Assembly: GCF_008641045.1 (NCBI RefSeq)
Contig: NW_022196593.1
Span: 248,001 to 312,000, forward strand
From: Pistacia vera
Lineage: Eukaryota > Streptophyta > Magnoliopsida > Sapindales > Anacardiaceae
Direction of reading: 5' to 3'
DNA: 64,000 bases
Under the pieces are notes generated by a model. The model saw only the letters and a program-made list of their open reading frames with translations, made no database searches and had not been told where the DNA came from. The translations under genes and the position numbers were made by a program. Of this stretch, positions 11,869-23,358 are shown in pieces. The number at the start of each line of letters is the position of its first letter. Within the stretch, counting starts at the first letter, position 1.

Positions 11869-12343
11869 TATAAATACTCTTAGCTTTTTGCTCAATTGAA
11901 ACCCATCTGACTCTCCTCTTTAATTACTCAAGATTGATTGAGTAATTTAAAAGGAGCTATAACTTCTTCATTATTTGCTCATATATGCACCTCTCTGTGT
12001 CCATTAATTCTAAGCCCTATTAAACCAAAAAAACATGACAACGTAAGTTTGAATTTTCTAATCAAGTTGCTGATATTTAATTTCTTTTAGCATATATATT
12101 TTATCTGTATGACAGAAATTAATTTCCTTTGCATACTTTTTTCTTTTTCATTTTTCTTGTCATCAGAAAAAGGGAAAATGATTCACAAATCAATGGAGAA
12201 AATCCTGACAGCACACTGACAGTCAAGAGTACCAATGATGAAGAAGAAAAAGTATCAGATCCACCAAAAGACGATCAAGGAAAACCTCCAGAAGTCAATT
12301 CTTCACCGAAGGATGTAAAAGATAATAACAAGAATAAAAATAG
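11869..12343 (+). pseudogene. Small-gene copy A, broken
   Basis: Homologous to the intact copy at 22,837-23,358. A TATAAATA box lies at 11,869-11,876. The first exon equivalent (11,985-12,042) lacks the opening codons found in copy C, has one base fewer in its middle and runs into TAA. A GTAAG donor follows at 12,043. Exon 2 starts after CATCAG at 12,167 and encodes an acidic, charged stretch (SQINGENPDSTLTV, then EEEKVSDPPKDDQGKPPEV) before the homology stops at about 12,336, where a truncated LTR is joined. It is probably not functional. Confidence 0.65.
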
Positions 12344-13660
12344 TCTTGGGCTCCAACCCAACGCCCAATGTTGCCAAACCACTCCCAATTTGATTTATTT
12401 ATTTTCCATCATTATCTCAATAAAATCAATTAATTATATATTTAATATATATTAACATTTACAATAATGTATATATTTAAATATGTGCGAACACACATTT
12501 AAACGTAATTTCACTTATTTAACTTTTCTAATAAATTAATAAAGGCTACGACCTCAGCAAATTTAATTGCCATGTGAAATTACCAAAATACCCTTTCGCC
12601 TTAAAAGACGAAAACTCCCTTCTTTCTTCTTGGATCTTAAATTATCTTCTATGTGTATGACCCATAGGCTCCTCATCATATCGGCAGTGTATAGTATCGT
12701 GATTAACACCAATTAATCGTCTCACTAATACACAGACCAAGATTGGCCCCTAGCAAGGCATCATGGTCACCCGATAGATTCGGATTTAGCAGATTAGCTA
12801 CCTGTCAACGATATGGTTACCGTGCAATTCGATCCTTTCATCATTCGTTATCTCGACGAGATGAAGGCATAGAAATAGTGTCAACCTTCGTTACTCTCGA
12901 TATTATTTATTCAGTTTCTGGACCATGACCCGTATTATAAACTGGATAGAGCATAACTCATCCCCTGTGGCCACAGTTTTAATGTCATTGCCATATACTG
13001 AATTGCGTCGTGAGATAACTTTCTCCCATACCCAGGGTGATGAATCCTGTCAATCCACCTAGTCTTGATACCTCCTTGATGCAGCCAATCACCCACCGTA
13101 TTGACAGCTCTGAAAAGAACTGTTTAGGCTAGTGTCAAACTACACCAATCGGTGCACAAGGCACTCCAGTGATCTCAAGTCTAAGGATCACATGCACCAC
13201 CATTCGTTAGAGGATTTTTCCATAGACCTGGGTTACCATCCATATGGAATCCTCTAGTGGGTCAGTCCAGTGACTTGCTGTGGTGTAATCGCCTGCAGCA
13301 AGCCCCATGTGTTGCACCAGTTGTCACCAAACAACCTTGACAAGTGAGATCAGTCACTGCCTTTCGACAGGGTCGTTCAACACTATGATAGCCTTACCGT
13401 ATTATCTGTGCTCTTACTTCAGAATAATACTGGGGCTACAGACGTTTCTAGAATGGCCACCATATGTGCTCATAGGGTTCTCACTATCAAGATTTAAACA
13501 CTTGATACCCTCGTCACGGTTCTACCATTCTAAGACATATATCAATACATATTGCAATAATAATGATTTACGATTAGAATAAATGCCTTTATTGTTAATG
13601 ACATCATTACAAAGAGTCAATTTTACAATAATTGATTGGCTCTGGGCATCTACTCTAACA
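12341..13660. mobile_element. 5'-truncated copy of the solo-LTR family
   Basis: Matches positions about 15,074-16,411 of the solo LTR in unit B and has the same end, CATCTACTCTAACA. The first 470 or so bases of the LTR are missing. The junction with small-gene copy A falls at AGAATA, present on both sides, which suggests a deletion at short homology. Positions 13,661-13,820 that follow are AT-rich and show no gene. Confidence 0.8.
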
Positions 13661-14603
13661 CCGAACTATCCAATTTTGTCTTTATTCGCTCAAAAAGTCC
13701 ATTTTAACCTAAAACATGAAAAGTAAAGAATTACGCACCAATTCAGGTAAAAATGCACTAGAAAGTACCTGAAATCCGACAAAAAGATCAAATAAAAACT
13801 GTATAATTTACGGATTATCAGCAGATTCTAGACAACGCAAAGCTTTCCTGAACTTTGATTGGTGCTTGTTGATGTAAGCTTATGTCAACCTTGATTTTTT
13901 AGGCATAACAATTATATATGAACTATAAATATTAATTAAGTTTAAGTATATGTTTCCAACATGATGAGGAACGAATCAATTGCTATCAGTCTTTAGTTAA
14001 AAAAATTAATATTAGATTAGAACAAGTAAACAAATTACGTACTAATATTAATGCCTAACAATTGACAACCGCGTTAAGCATGCAATGTTTCAACTAATTA
14101 TCCATTGTTTGGTAGTGTTTTTCGTAATGTGAACTAGTTAAGTAGTAATTAAGTACAGGAATTAATAATGAAAATTTTAAGTTGACTTTGACATTTTAAA
14201 ATTAGCTACGTTGATTTAAGTTTGACTTATGTCCAACATTTTGCAAATAAATAATTCAGGTGCATGGAAGATAACACCGGTAATCTATCTTTTTTTCTGC
14301 AAATTACTACGTTCAAATGTGAAGTAATGAAAGATTACGGTGAACTTGTATTGCAAATAGTGGTTACTATTGGTGAACACAAGGTAATTGGATTACTATC
14401 TGGAGAGTGTTATTTTTCCATTACCTGGGTAATCAATTGTTCATACCAATTTTACCCTTAATTAATAAACATTTTGGACACAAATGCCCTCATATGTCTA
14501 CTAAATAACAATTAACCCAAATGTGCGATATGACTTTTTTAACCTAATATATTATTTTTTTAGATAGAAATACCCTCACTATTTATATGGATAATACCCA
14601 AAA

Positions 14604-16411
14604 TGTTAGTAAACGGTCCCGTATACGCAGCGGAAACAAAAATTATAATATAACATGATCGTTTACGTGAGCCAAGATCAAGGGTATGATTTTACAATTT
14701 ATATTAAATAAAATCTGCAAAAATATTCAACATGAGTTAAGAGAAACAAACGCACGTTTGGAGGCTCCACCACGATTGTCTTTGAACGTTTTGCTACCGA
14801 TCCAAGTGTAGGATCGGACCTGCGTAGTCCACACGAAGACAATCTCAAAAGAACCAAAGAGGGATTTGCTAGATCCTCTTTGGCTTCAAGATTAAGAAGA
14901 AAAAACAAATCAATTGAAATTGATTTTAGGCTAAGAGTGTTTCTGTCGTGGGAGTCAAAGAGAGCGTTGCTGTGTGTGTTATTTTTAAAGAAAAATCAAT
15001 TCATCATATTTTAATTAACACACACTTTTCTTTTTATAGTAAAATAATCAAGTTGCCCTAATCCCATACAGAATAGGCTTGGGCTCCAACCCCAAACGCC
15101 CATGTTGCCAAACACTCCCAATTTGATTTATTTTATTTTCATCATTATCTCAAATAAAATCAATTAATATATATATTTAATATATATTAACATTTAACAA
15201 TAATGATAATATATTTAAATATGTGCGAACACACATTTAAACGTAATTTCACTTATTAACTTTCATATAAATTAAATAAAGGCTACGACCTCAGCAAATT
15301 TAATTGCACTGTGAAATTACCAAAATACCCTTTCGCCTTAAAAGACGAAAACTCCCTTCTTTCTTCTTGGATCTTTAAATTATCTTCTATGTGTATGACC
15401 CATAGGCTCCACTATATCGGCAGTGTATAGTATCGTGATTAACACCAATATATCGTCTCACTAATACACAGACCAAGATTGGCCCTAGCAAGGCATCATG
15501 GTCACCCGATAGATTCGGATTTAGCAGAGTAGCTAATGTCAACGATATGGTTACGTGCAATTCGATCCTTTCATCATTCGTTATCTCGACGAGATGAAGG
15601 CATAGAAATAGTGTCAACCTTCGGTTACTCTCGATTTATTTATTCAGTTTCTGGACCAATGACCCGTATTTAAACTGGATAGAGCAATACTCAATCCCAC
15701 TGTGGCCACAGTTTTAATGTCATTGCCATATACTGAATTGCGTGTGAGATAACTTTCTCCCATACCCAGGAGTGATGAATCCTCTGTCAATCCACCATAG
15801 TCTTGATACACTCCTTGATGCAGCCAATCACCAACGTATTGACAGCTCTGAAAAGAACTGTGTTAGGCTAGTGTCAAACTACACCAATCGGTGCACAAGG
15901 CACTCCAGTGATCTCAAGTCTAAGGATCACATGCACACACCATTCGTAGAGGATTTGTTCCATGACACTGGGGTTACCATCCATATGGAATCCTCTAGTG
16001 GGTCAGTCCAGTGAACTTGCTGTGGTGTAATCGCTGCCGCACAAGCACCCATGTGTTGCACCAGGTTGTCACCAAACAACCTTGACAAGTGAGATCAGTC
16101 ACGCCTTTCGACAGGGTCGTTCAACACTATGATAGCCTTACCGTATTATCTGTGCTCTACCTCAGAATAATACTGGGGCTACAGACGTTTCTAGAATGGC
16201 CACCATATGTGCTCATAGGGTTCTCACTATCAAGATTTGAAACACTTGATACCCTCGTCACGGTTCTACCATTCTAAGGACATATTATCAATACATATTG
16301 CAATAATAATGATTTACGCGATATAGAATAAAATGCCTTTTATGATTAATGAACATCATTACAAAGAGTCAATTTTCATAAATGATTGGCTCTAGGGCAT
16401 CTACTCTAACA
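14604..16411. mobile_element. Solo LTR, 1,808 bp, with perfect 5-bp duplication
   Basis: Begins TGTTAGTAAACGGTCCCGTA and ends CTACTCTAACA, flanked by CAAAA on both sides (14,599-14,603 and 16,412-16,416). Unit A shows the empty site ATACCCAAAATACCCCTAG near 10,770, confirming both ends. No internal coding region is present, so it is a solo LTR or a non-autonomous remnant. The internal reading frames look accidental. Confidence 0.88.
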
Positions 16412-17520
16412 CAAAATACCCCTAGCCACCAAGACAATTGTCGGCCGTCACCAACAATTGTCGAAAGATGCATGACCAGTTGGATATGGCCGATCATGCG
16501 CCGATCTAGGAGTTTTCGGCCAGATCAAAGGCTTGAAATGGCCAAATGGTTGTGCATTTAACTGAAGTGTCTTGGGCTGTGTGGTTTATTCCAGTCACAA
16601 CGCTCTTCAAGACCCTCCTTCGACGTTTTCTAGCACTACACAAATATTCGACAAAACGTCGCAGTCAGCGACCCCCATCCCAGTGCGGTGCCAGCGCCCT
16701 ACACAGTGTGTGTGACTGTTGTGCGGTGCTTGGGTGGTCAACGGGAGGTGCTGGTGCTGGGGTTATGGTGTAGGTGGCAAGGTGTGTCGATAGGTTGGCA
16801 CTGAAGGCTGGCCAGAAAGTCGTGCGACTACGAAGATGAAAAGTCGCTCAAATGGGTTTTGCGACAGCGGGAGATGGTGTGGGTTTTGCAGCGGCTGGGA
16901 GTTGGTGTGGGTTTTGCGGCGACGGGAGATGGGTTGGGTTTTGTGACAGCTGGGAGATGGTTTTGAAGTGGCAAAGGGATGGTGGTGGGTTGGTGTTGGT
17001 GGTTGGGGTTGTGGAGTTGAGGATGGGTTGGTTGGGTTGTGAGAAAATTTTGGTAAAAGACAAAATCTCTTTAACCATTATATTAAATGATTTTTGGTTA
17101 ATTAAGGGTGGGAATCTGGAATTATAAAACCAGGGTGGGAACTTGCCTTTTCAATAACCCTGGGTGGGAACATGTCGTTTACTCTAGAGTTCTACTTAAT
17201 ATATATGAACTATAAAAATTAATTAGGTTTTTCTTCACACCTGGTAAGGTTATAGTTGCTATCAGTCTCTAGTAAAAAACGTAAAATTTGAACAAACTAA
17301 CGACTACTACTATATAGCCAACTAATGAATTGACAACGCGTAAAGCATGCAAGTTTCAACTAATTATCGATTGTTGGTTATGTTTTTCATAAACAAAAAA
17401 CAATGTTAACTAATTAAGTAGTAAGTAGAGGAATTAATAATGAAAATTTTAAGCTGACTTTGAGCATTTAAAATACCAGCGTAGACTTTATGTGTGACTA
17501 ATATTCTCCAACATTTTGCC

Positions 17521-18153
17521 TATAAATACTCTTAGCTTTTGCTCAATTGAAACCCAACTGACTCTCCTCTTTAATTACTCAAGATTGATTGAGTAATTAA
17601 AAGGAGCTATAACTCTTCATTATTGCTTATATGCACCTCTCTGTGTCCATTAATTCTAGCCCTATTAAACCAAAAAAACATGACAACGTGAGTTTGAATT
17701 TTAATCAAGTTGTGATATTTAATTTTTTTAGCATATATATTTATCTGTATGACAGAAATTAATTTCCTTTGCATACTTTTTTCTTTTATTTTTCTTGTCA
17801 TCAGAAAAGGGGACAATATGATTCACAAATCAATGGAGAAAATCCTGACAGCACACTGACAGTCAAGAGTACCAATGATGAAGAAGAAAAAGTATCAGAT
17901 CCACCAAAAGACGATCAAGGAAAACCTCCAGAAGTCAATCTTCACCGAAGGATGTAAAAGATAATAACAAGAATAATATGATAACCCCAGATGCAAAATC
18001 ACCTTCAAACGACACGGGAGACGATCCAGAAACCAATTTCACCCAAGGATGTAAAAGATAATAAAAAGAATAATATAATAGCCAGATGCAAAATCACCTT
18101 CAACCGACACGGGAGGCGATCCAGAAAACAGTGAAGATGAGAAAGAAAAGTAG
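17521..18153 (+). pseudogene. Small-gene copy B, probably broken
   Basis: A TATAAATA box lies at 17,521-17,528. The first exon equivalent is 17,631-17,687 with a GTGAG donor; its frame from ATG closes early. Exon 2 begins after ATCAG at 17,805 and runs to TAG at 18,151-18,153. It contains a duplicated segment (two similar stretches with GATGTAAAAGATAATAA, near 17,951 and 18,047) and single-base gaps that break the frame. Predicted fragments are acidic and lysine-rich, hence probably disordered. It could be functional only if the gaps are sequence errors. Confidence 0.55.
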
Positions 18154-18640
18154 AGATTCTCACTAAGGGGCGCTGCTACTTTATCAAAACTTTGATCGCC
18201 TATAGCCAAAGTATGTATCTTTTTCCGATGATAGTTTAATCATCGAATATATCTTTTCTTGTTTTCTGATAAAGCTACCAAGCTGGTGGATTTGATCATC
18301 ATCATGGATCTGATAAGTGTAGTTAGTTCATTTTAAAATTTCTCGTTTTCTTGTTTTTTTGTTAGAACGTTCACTCTTGTACTCTTTTATATGTTGGAAA
18401 TTATGAATTAAGCATGTTCGAGTGTTAATGTTATATCTTTTTCTTATACTGCATCTTCTTCTTCTTGCTCGCATGACTAACTTTCCTTTGAATTAGGCAT
18501 ATTTTATATGCCTGAAGATTTTTCAAGGACTGTAATGATGAGTGAAATGAGAGTGTTTGGTTTGACAGAAAATGAAGAAAAAGTGGGAATTATTTTGAAC
18601 CCACAACAGGTCTTCTCTCTGTTTGCTCTTATCAATTATA

Positions 18641-18724
18641 ATGGCTCTATTGGGTAGCTTCTTCATGCTAAACGTGCCAAGCTTCAACTCACCCATTCAA
18701 TCCACACCACCATCCCAAAAATAG
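18641..18724 (+). pseudogene. Orphan first-exon-like reading frame of the small gene
   Basis: An ATG frame of 27 codons begins MALLGSFFMLNVP, close to the MALLGRFRNMNLP start of intact copy C, and ends in TAG. No second exon follows before the next promoter block at about 19,000. It may be a leftover first exon of a further copy. The flanks 18,160-18,640 and 18,725-19,000 are AT-rich and show nothing else. Confidence 0.4.
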
Positions 18725-18999
18725 GATCACGCATCTTAATTAAAAGCTTTCATGGAGTAATTTTTTTCCTTCTATATTTTCTTTCAATGATTTATCCTCA
18801 CCACACATAAACCTAGGTATGTATATGTATATATTTTCTAGTACATACGTATGTACTCGCAGTTGTAAAATGAGAAGGAGAGAAAGAAAAAAATGTTTTG
18901 AATTGAATAAAGTTGGATAATTCCCCTCTTTTCATTTTTAGATAAAAAAAATGTTATTTGATTTGGATTAATTTTCAGAATAATTATCAACTGTTTTCC

Positions 19000-19576
19000 A
19001 GTGTTTTACTAATATTAAATTGGTTGTTTATTTAGTTTAAATGTTTGATTAAGTACAGAAGTTTTTTTAATAAGAATAATATTTATAATGAACATTCTCA
19101 GTTGACTTTTACCATTTACAATTACCTGGGAAGACTTATGTACTTTTGACTTAAATCAAACATTCCAGTCAGTATAGTAGGGGTTTCATTTTTTTTTTAA
19201 ATATAATTAACAAAGAATTCTAGTTAATTATACATTAATTAAGTTTTTCTTTCCAACAACATGAGGAACGGAACAGTTGCTATCCGTCTTTAGTTAAAAA
19301 ATATTAATATTAAATTAGAACAAGTAAACAAATTACGCACTAAAGAATTCCAGTTAATTATACATTAATTAAGTATTAATGCCTAACAATAGACAACCGC
19401 GTTAAGCATGCAATGTTTCAACTAATGATCCATTGTTTGGTAGTGTTTTTCGTAATGTGAACTAATTAAGTAGTAATTAAGTACAGGAATTAATAATGAA
19501 AATTTTAAGCTGACTTTGTCCCTTTAAAATTAGCTATGTTGATTTAAGTTTGACTTATGTCTAACATTTTGCTTAT
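19000..19576 (+). promoter_or_regulatory. Displaced promoter block of small-gene copy C
   Basis: Homologous to the P1/P2 blocks of units A and B: GCATGCAATGTTTCAACTAA at about 19,406, then the stretch to TCTAACATTTTGC at about 19,560-19,572. In the other units this stretch runs straight into TATAAATA. Here it is separated from its TATA box (22,725) by a 3.1-kb retroelement. Confidence 0.65.
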
Positions 19577-22500
19577 TGTTAATGCTTGATTTTAACACCA
19601 ATGATTCGTACATATAAAGTGTTAAGTTGACTTAGAAATTACACGTGAATGAAAAATATAATGAAGTAAATAGAAGATGATTTTTAAAGTGGTTCGGATG
19701 CTTAAAATGAATCATACGTCCACTGTTCTTTTATTATTCTCTGACTATTTTTATAATATTCCTTGTAAGGCATACAAAGAATGGAGAAATGTTTTATTTA
19801 TAGAGAAAAAATAATAAAACTCAAATGTTTGTCTAGCTTTCATATGCCCCGCCTCTCTTCTTTCGTGAAGAGATGTGCATATTTATACTTTCGAGGTCAA
19901 TGTAATTAATGTTTTTTCAAGTTGTCTTGACATGTGGGGACCACTTCTTAATCCTTATTTTAAAATGAGATAGAATTGATATAAAATATCTCTTGGAGGT
20001 GGTTTGGGTTGATAACAGCTAATATCACCTTATCTTTATGTATTTATTGAACTATAATTGGTGGTGCTGACATCAGTGTGTATTTTTGGCACAACAGAAG
20101 TCTCCCAATTTTTGGAGTGCGTAATTGCACTTCAAAAACTCATATCTTAGATCTAAATGGTTGTCGCACTATAGGCTGTAGTCTCAAACTGAAGAGCTTG
20201 AACTATGTCTAGGGTGATCAGGTGCTGAGAACTAGGACTACGATCTGAGCGCTTGGAGTGATCCGAAGCTGAGCACGATCTAAAAACTGACATAAAATGT
20301 CCAATAGATGAATTCCTAAAGAGAGCTAATGTCAGAAGCCCAAACGCACTAGAGGCCTTAAACGGACAAGCCAACTTAAAACAGCTATAATTTTTTATCT
20401 GAGAGGAGTTTTGGAGCCTGTAAGATATCCACAGAAAGCTCGTTCCAAGCTCTACATCGTGACAACAAGGGAACTTGGTTATGGCCCTTTTTGGGGCCAA
20501 AATCCACAGTTTCAGCATGTTTCGGGGCTGTTTTGAGTTTTCTACGCTTTTTTTCTAACACTAGCAACTGGTCGCAATCTAAGAGCTGAGAACTGATCGC
20601 GATCTGAGAGCTGAGAACACAACCTGAGGTTGTTCGCTATCTTAGAGCTAAGAGCTAATTGCGATTTGAGAGCTAGGAGCTGATCACGATCTAATAGGGG
20701 CTCGACCTGAGAGCTTGTGGCGTGCGATCTAAACGATCCACAGTGTGCGATCTTAAGCAAATGAGCGAGCTTATGAGCTTGATCAAAGAGCATAAGAAGC
20801 TCGATCAGTGAGCATAAAGAGCTCGATCAGTGAGCATAAGGAGCTCGATTAGAGAGCATAAAGAGCTTTAATCTTAGAACTCAAAAGCTCTTTGCGAATC
20901 TGAAAGCTTGAGAACTCTTTGCAATCTGAGAGCACAAGGAGCTCGATCAAAAAGCACATAGCACAAAGAGTTAGATCAGAAAGTGTGAAGCTTGATCTGA
21001 GAACAGAAGAAGTTCGATCAGAAAACGCGAAGCTTGATCTGAGAACATAACAGGTTTGATCAGAAAGCAGAAACTTGATTTGAGAACTCAAGATCAGCGA
21101 TCTAGGTGCTCGGAAGCGCGATCTGGGTGCTTAGAACCACGATCTAGCTGCTCGAAAGCACGATTTGAATGATCTGAACGCATGATCTCAACGATCTTGA
21201 ACACGTGATCTGGATGATTTGAGCGTGCGATTTGCAATCTGGCCACACACTCTAAATGATCTGAACACGTGATCTCAACGATCTTGAATGCGCGATCTAG
21301 ATGATCTGATCGTGCGATCTAGATGATCTGATCGTATAATCTGTGATCTGACCATGCGATCTAAGAGCTTTGATGCGTGCGATCTACAATCTGACCACGT
21401 AATCTGAGAGCTCTGATGCGTGCGATCTAGGATTTGGCCACGAGATCTACAAGATCTGAGAGCTCTGATGCATGTGATCTGCGATTTGACTACGCTATCT
21501 AGGCGATCTGAGCATGCAATCTGCTATCTGACCATGCAATCTGAGAGTTCTGATGCATGCGATCCATGATCTGGCCACGCGATCTAAGAGCTCTGATACG
21601 TGCAATCTAAAGCAGAAGATCAAAGCGATCTGAATGTGCGATCTACGATCTGGCCACGCGATCTAAGAGCTCTAATGCGTGCTATCTGAAGCTGAAGATT
21701 AGAGCGATCTAAACGTGCGATCTGCCATCTGACCACGCGATCTGAGAGCTCTAATGCGTGCAATCTGTGATCTGGCCATGCGATCTAGGCGATTTGAGTG
21801 TGCGATCTACGATCTGGCCACGCAATCCGAGAGCTCTAATGCATGAGATCTGCGATCTGACCATGCGATTTAAGGGCTTTGATACGTAAGATCTACGATC
21901 TGACCATGCGATCTGAGAGCTCTGATGCGTGCGATCTGCAATCTGATCACGTGATCTGAGAGCTCTGATGTGGAACAAGCTTCAGTATTTTGACGATAAC
22001 TTGAGTTGTAGATGTTGGATTTGGAAGATTCTTAAACCATCGGAAAGCTAACTCGATGGGCTACAACTCTTGCATTTATCACATTGCCAGATTCAGACTT
22101 TATCAAGCTCAAATTTTCACAACTGATAATGTGAAGATTTTGAGGCTTGCTGGAAAAACATGGAGAGCTAATGTGAATCATGCCCTCCTTCTAGCGTCAA
22201 ACTATTGATGCTTGATTCTGACACCAATAATTCACAAGTGTAAAGTGCTAAGCTGACTTAGAAATTACATGTAAATGAAAAATGCAATGAAGTAAATAGA
22301 AAATGATTTTTAAAATGGTTCAGATGCATAAAGTGAATCATACGTCCATTGTTCTTTTATTATTCTTTGACTATTTTTATGATATTGCCTATAAGGCATA
22401 CAAAGAATGGAGAAATGCTTTGTTTACAGAGAAAAAATAATAAAGCTCAAATGTTTGTCTAACTCTCATATGCCCCGCCTCTCTTATTTCATGAAGAGAT

Positions 22501-22722
22501 GTGCTCATTTATACTTTTGAGGTCAATATAATGAGTGTTTTTGCAAGTTGTCTTGACACGTGAAGACCCGTTTTTAATCCTTATCTTAAAATATGATATG
22601 ATTGATATAAAATATATTTTGGAGGTGGTTTGGGTTTATAACAACTAATACCACCTTATCTTTAAGTATTTGTTGAACTCTAATTGATGGTGCTAATATT
22701 GGTGTTTATTTTAGGCACAACA
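19577..22722. mobile_element. Non-autonomous LTR retrotransposon with repeat-filled interior
   Basis: Two LTRs (19,577-20,096 and 22,206-22,722, about 520 bp) starting TGTTAATGCTT or TGATGCTT and ending GGCACAACA. The duplication is near-perfect (CTTAT / CATAT), and the empty site TTTGCCTATAAATAC is seen in units A and B. The 2.1-kb interior has no gag or pol. Orientation is unclear. The LTR resembles the one at 43,483-44,516, whose adjacent primer site implies one sense. Here, on the minus strand, the interior next to one LTR reads TTGACGCTAGAAGGAGGGC, which could be a primer site, and the other LTR is preceded by TTGGGAGACTTC. LTR differences are mostly substitutions, so the insertion is old. 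Confidence 0.85.
20560..21975. repeat. GATCTG-rich minisatellite inside the non-autonomous element
   Basis: Two repeat styles. At 20,700-21,070 about 40-bp units are built around GAGCTCGATCAGAGAGCATA. At about 21,110-21,975 units of about 45 bp combine GATCTGAGAGCTCTGATGCG with TGCGATCT and GATCTGGCCACGCG. GATC recurs every 10-20 bases, dozens of times. Reading frames across it are by-products of the repeat. Confidence 0.85.
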
Positions 22723-22724
22723 CA

Positions 22725-22732
22725 TATAAATA
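22725..22732 (+). promoter_or_regulatory. TATA box of small-gene copy C
   Basis: TATAAATA lies 105 bases upstream of the ATG at 22,837 and is conserved in copies A (11,869) and B (17,521). It overlaps the target duplication of the retroelement that ends at 22,722, so the 3' LTR now forms the upstream flank of the promoter. Confidence 0.65.
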
Positions 22733-22836
22733 CTCTTAGCTTTTTGCTCGATTGAAACCCATCAAAGTGTCGTCGTTATTTACTCAAGAGTGATTGAGCA
22801 ATTTAAAAGCAGTAAATTCTTTATTATTTACTCAAT

Positions 22837-23358
22837 ATGGCTCTACTTGGTAGATTCAGAAATATGAACCTCCCGATGTCCATTAATATTCAAGCCCTAT
22901 TAACCCAAAAAATTATCACTCCGTAAGTTGATTTTTTTATCAAGTTCTTGATATTTTCTTTCAGCATATATAATTATATATATATAACGTTTTCTTTTAA
23001 TTTAATTTTTCTTATCAACAGGAAACACGCAGATAAAATTGAAGGGGGAAGCGATCATCCACAAATCAATAGAGAAAATCCTTCCAGGAAACTGATCGCA
23101 GTTCAGAGTGATATCGGAAATTTTAAGTTAAATGTTGCAGAAGAAGATCATAACAGTACTATAGCAATCTTAGCTGCTGCTAAATCTGGAGATACCATCG
23201 ATGAGGGAAACCCTCAAGAAATATATGCTTTACTCGATACTAATAACACTATAGTACCCTTAGCTGCACAATCAAGTCCACCTGAAGACAAACCAGGAAG
23301 TTCTGCAGAAACCAATCCTGAACCAAATGCTACGAACGATAATAATAACAAGAAGTAG
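22837..23358 (+). CDS. Small two-exon gene, copy C, unknown function
   Basis: Exon 1 is 22,837-22,922 and exon 2 is 23,022-23,358, joined by a 99-bp GT-AG intron after 28 codons plus two bases; the frame continues as Pro-Lys-His. The product is 140 aa. It starts MALLGRFRNMNLPMSINIQ, is short on acidic residues at first, then becomes polar and charged. It ends rich in Asn, Pro, Glu and Lys (DNNNKK then stop), so it is probably largely disordered. The stretch ILAAAKSGD followed by EIYALLDTNNTIVPLA faintly recalls the opening of plant ankyrin-repeat proteins, but I would not name it so. No clear signal peptide or membrane span. It is the only intact member of a local array of three or four copies. 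A real gene is likely because intron and frame are intact, but expression is unproven. Confidence 0.6.

Larger units (their letters stand above)
24..12343. repeat. Tandem unit A of the small-gene array
   Basis: First of two long direct repeats. Positions 24-304 and 10,278-12,336 match unit B (from 13,821) closely. The order is an upstream block P1 (24-304 plus 10,278-10,419), a filler block X (10,420-11,540), a second copy of the promoter block P2 (11,541-11,880), then a two-exon small gene. P1 and P2 are themselves similar, sharing GCATGCAATGTTTCAACTAA and the stretch up to CAACATTTTGC. The unit is split by the gypsy element at 305-10,272 and loses its gene 3' end at about 12,336. The homology was seen by eye and identity was not computed. 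Confidence 0.8.
13821..18480. repeat. Tandem unit B of the small-gene array
   Basis: Direct repeat of unit A: P1 (13,821-14,244), filler X (14,245-17,197, split by a solo LTR), P2 (17,198-17,530), then small-gene copy B and a 3' region. The 3' region near 18,330-18,450 (TTTTATATGTTGGAAATTAT) matches the 3' region of copy C near 23,676, so the repeat unit includes downstream sequence. Confidence 0.8.

Noticed and set aside
20560..21975. Regular GATC spacing as a CRISPR-like or regulatory array
   Set aside because: Units are imperfect and contiguous without unique spacers, and they lie between LTRs of a retroelement in a plant genome.
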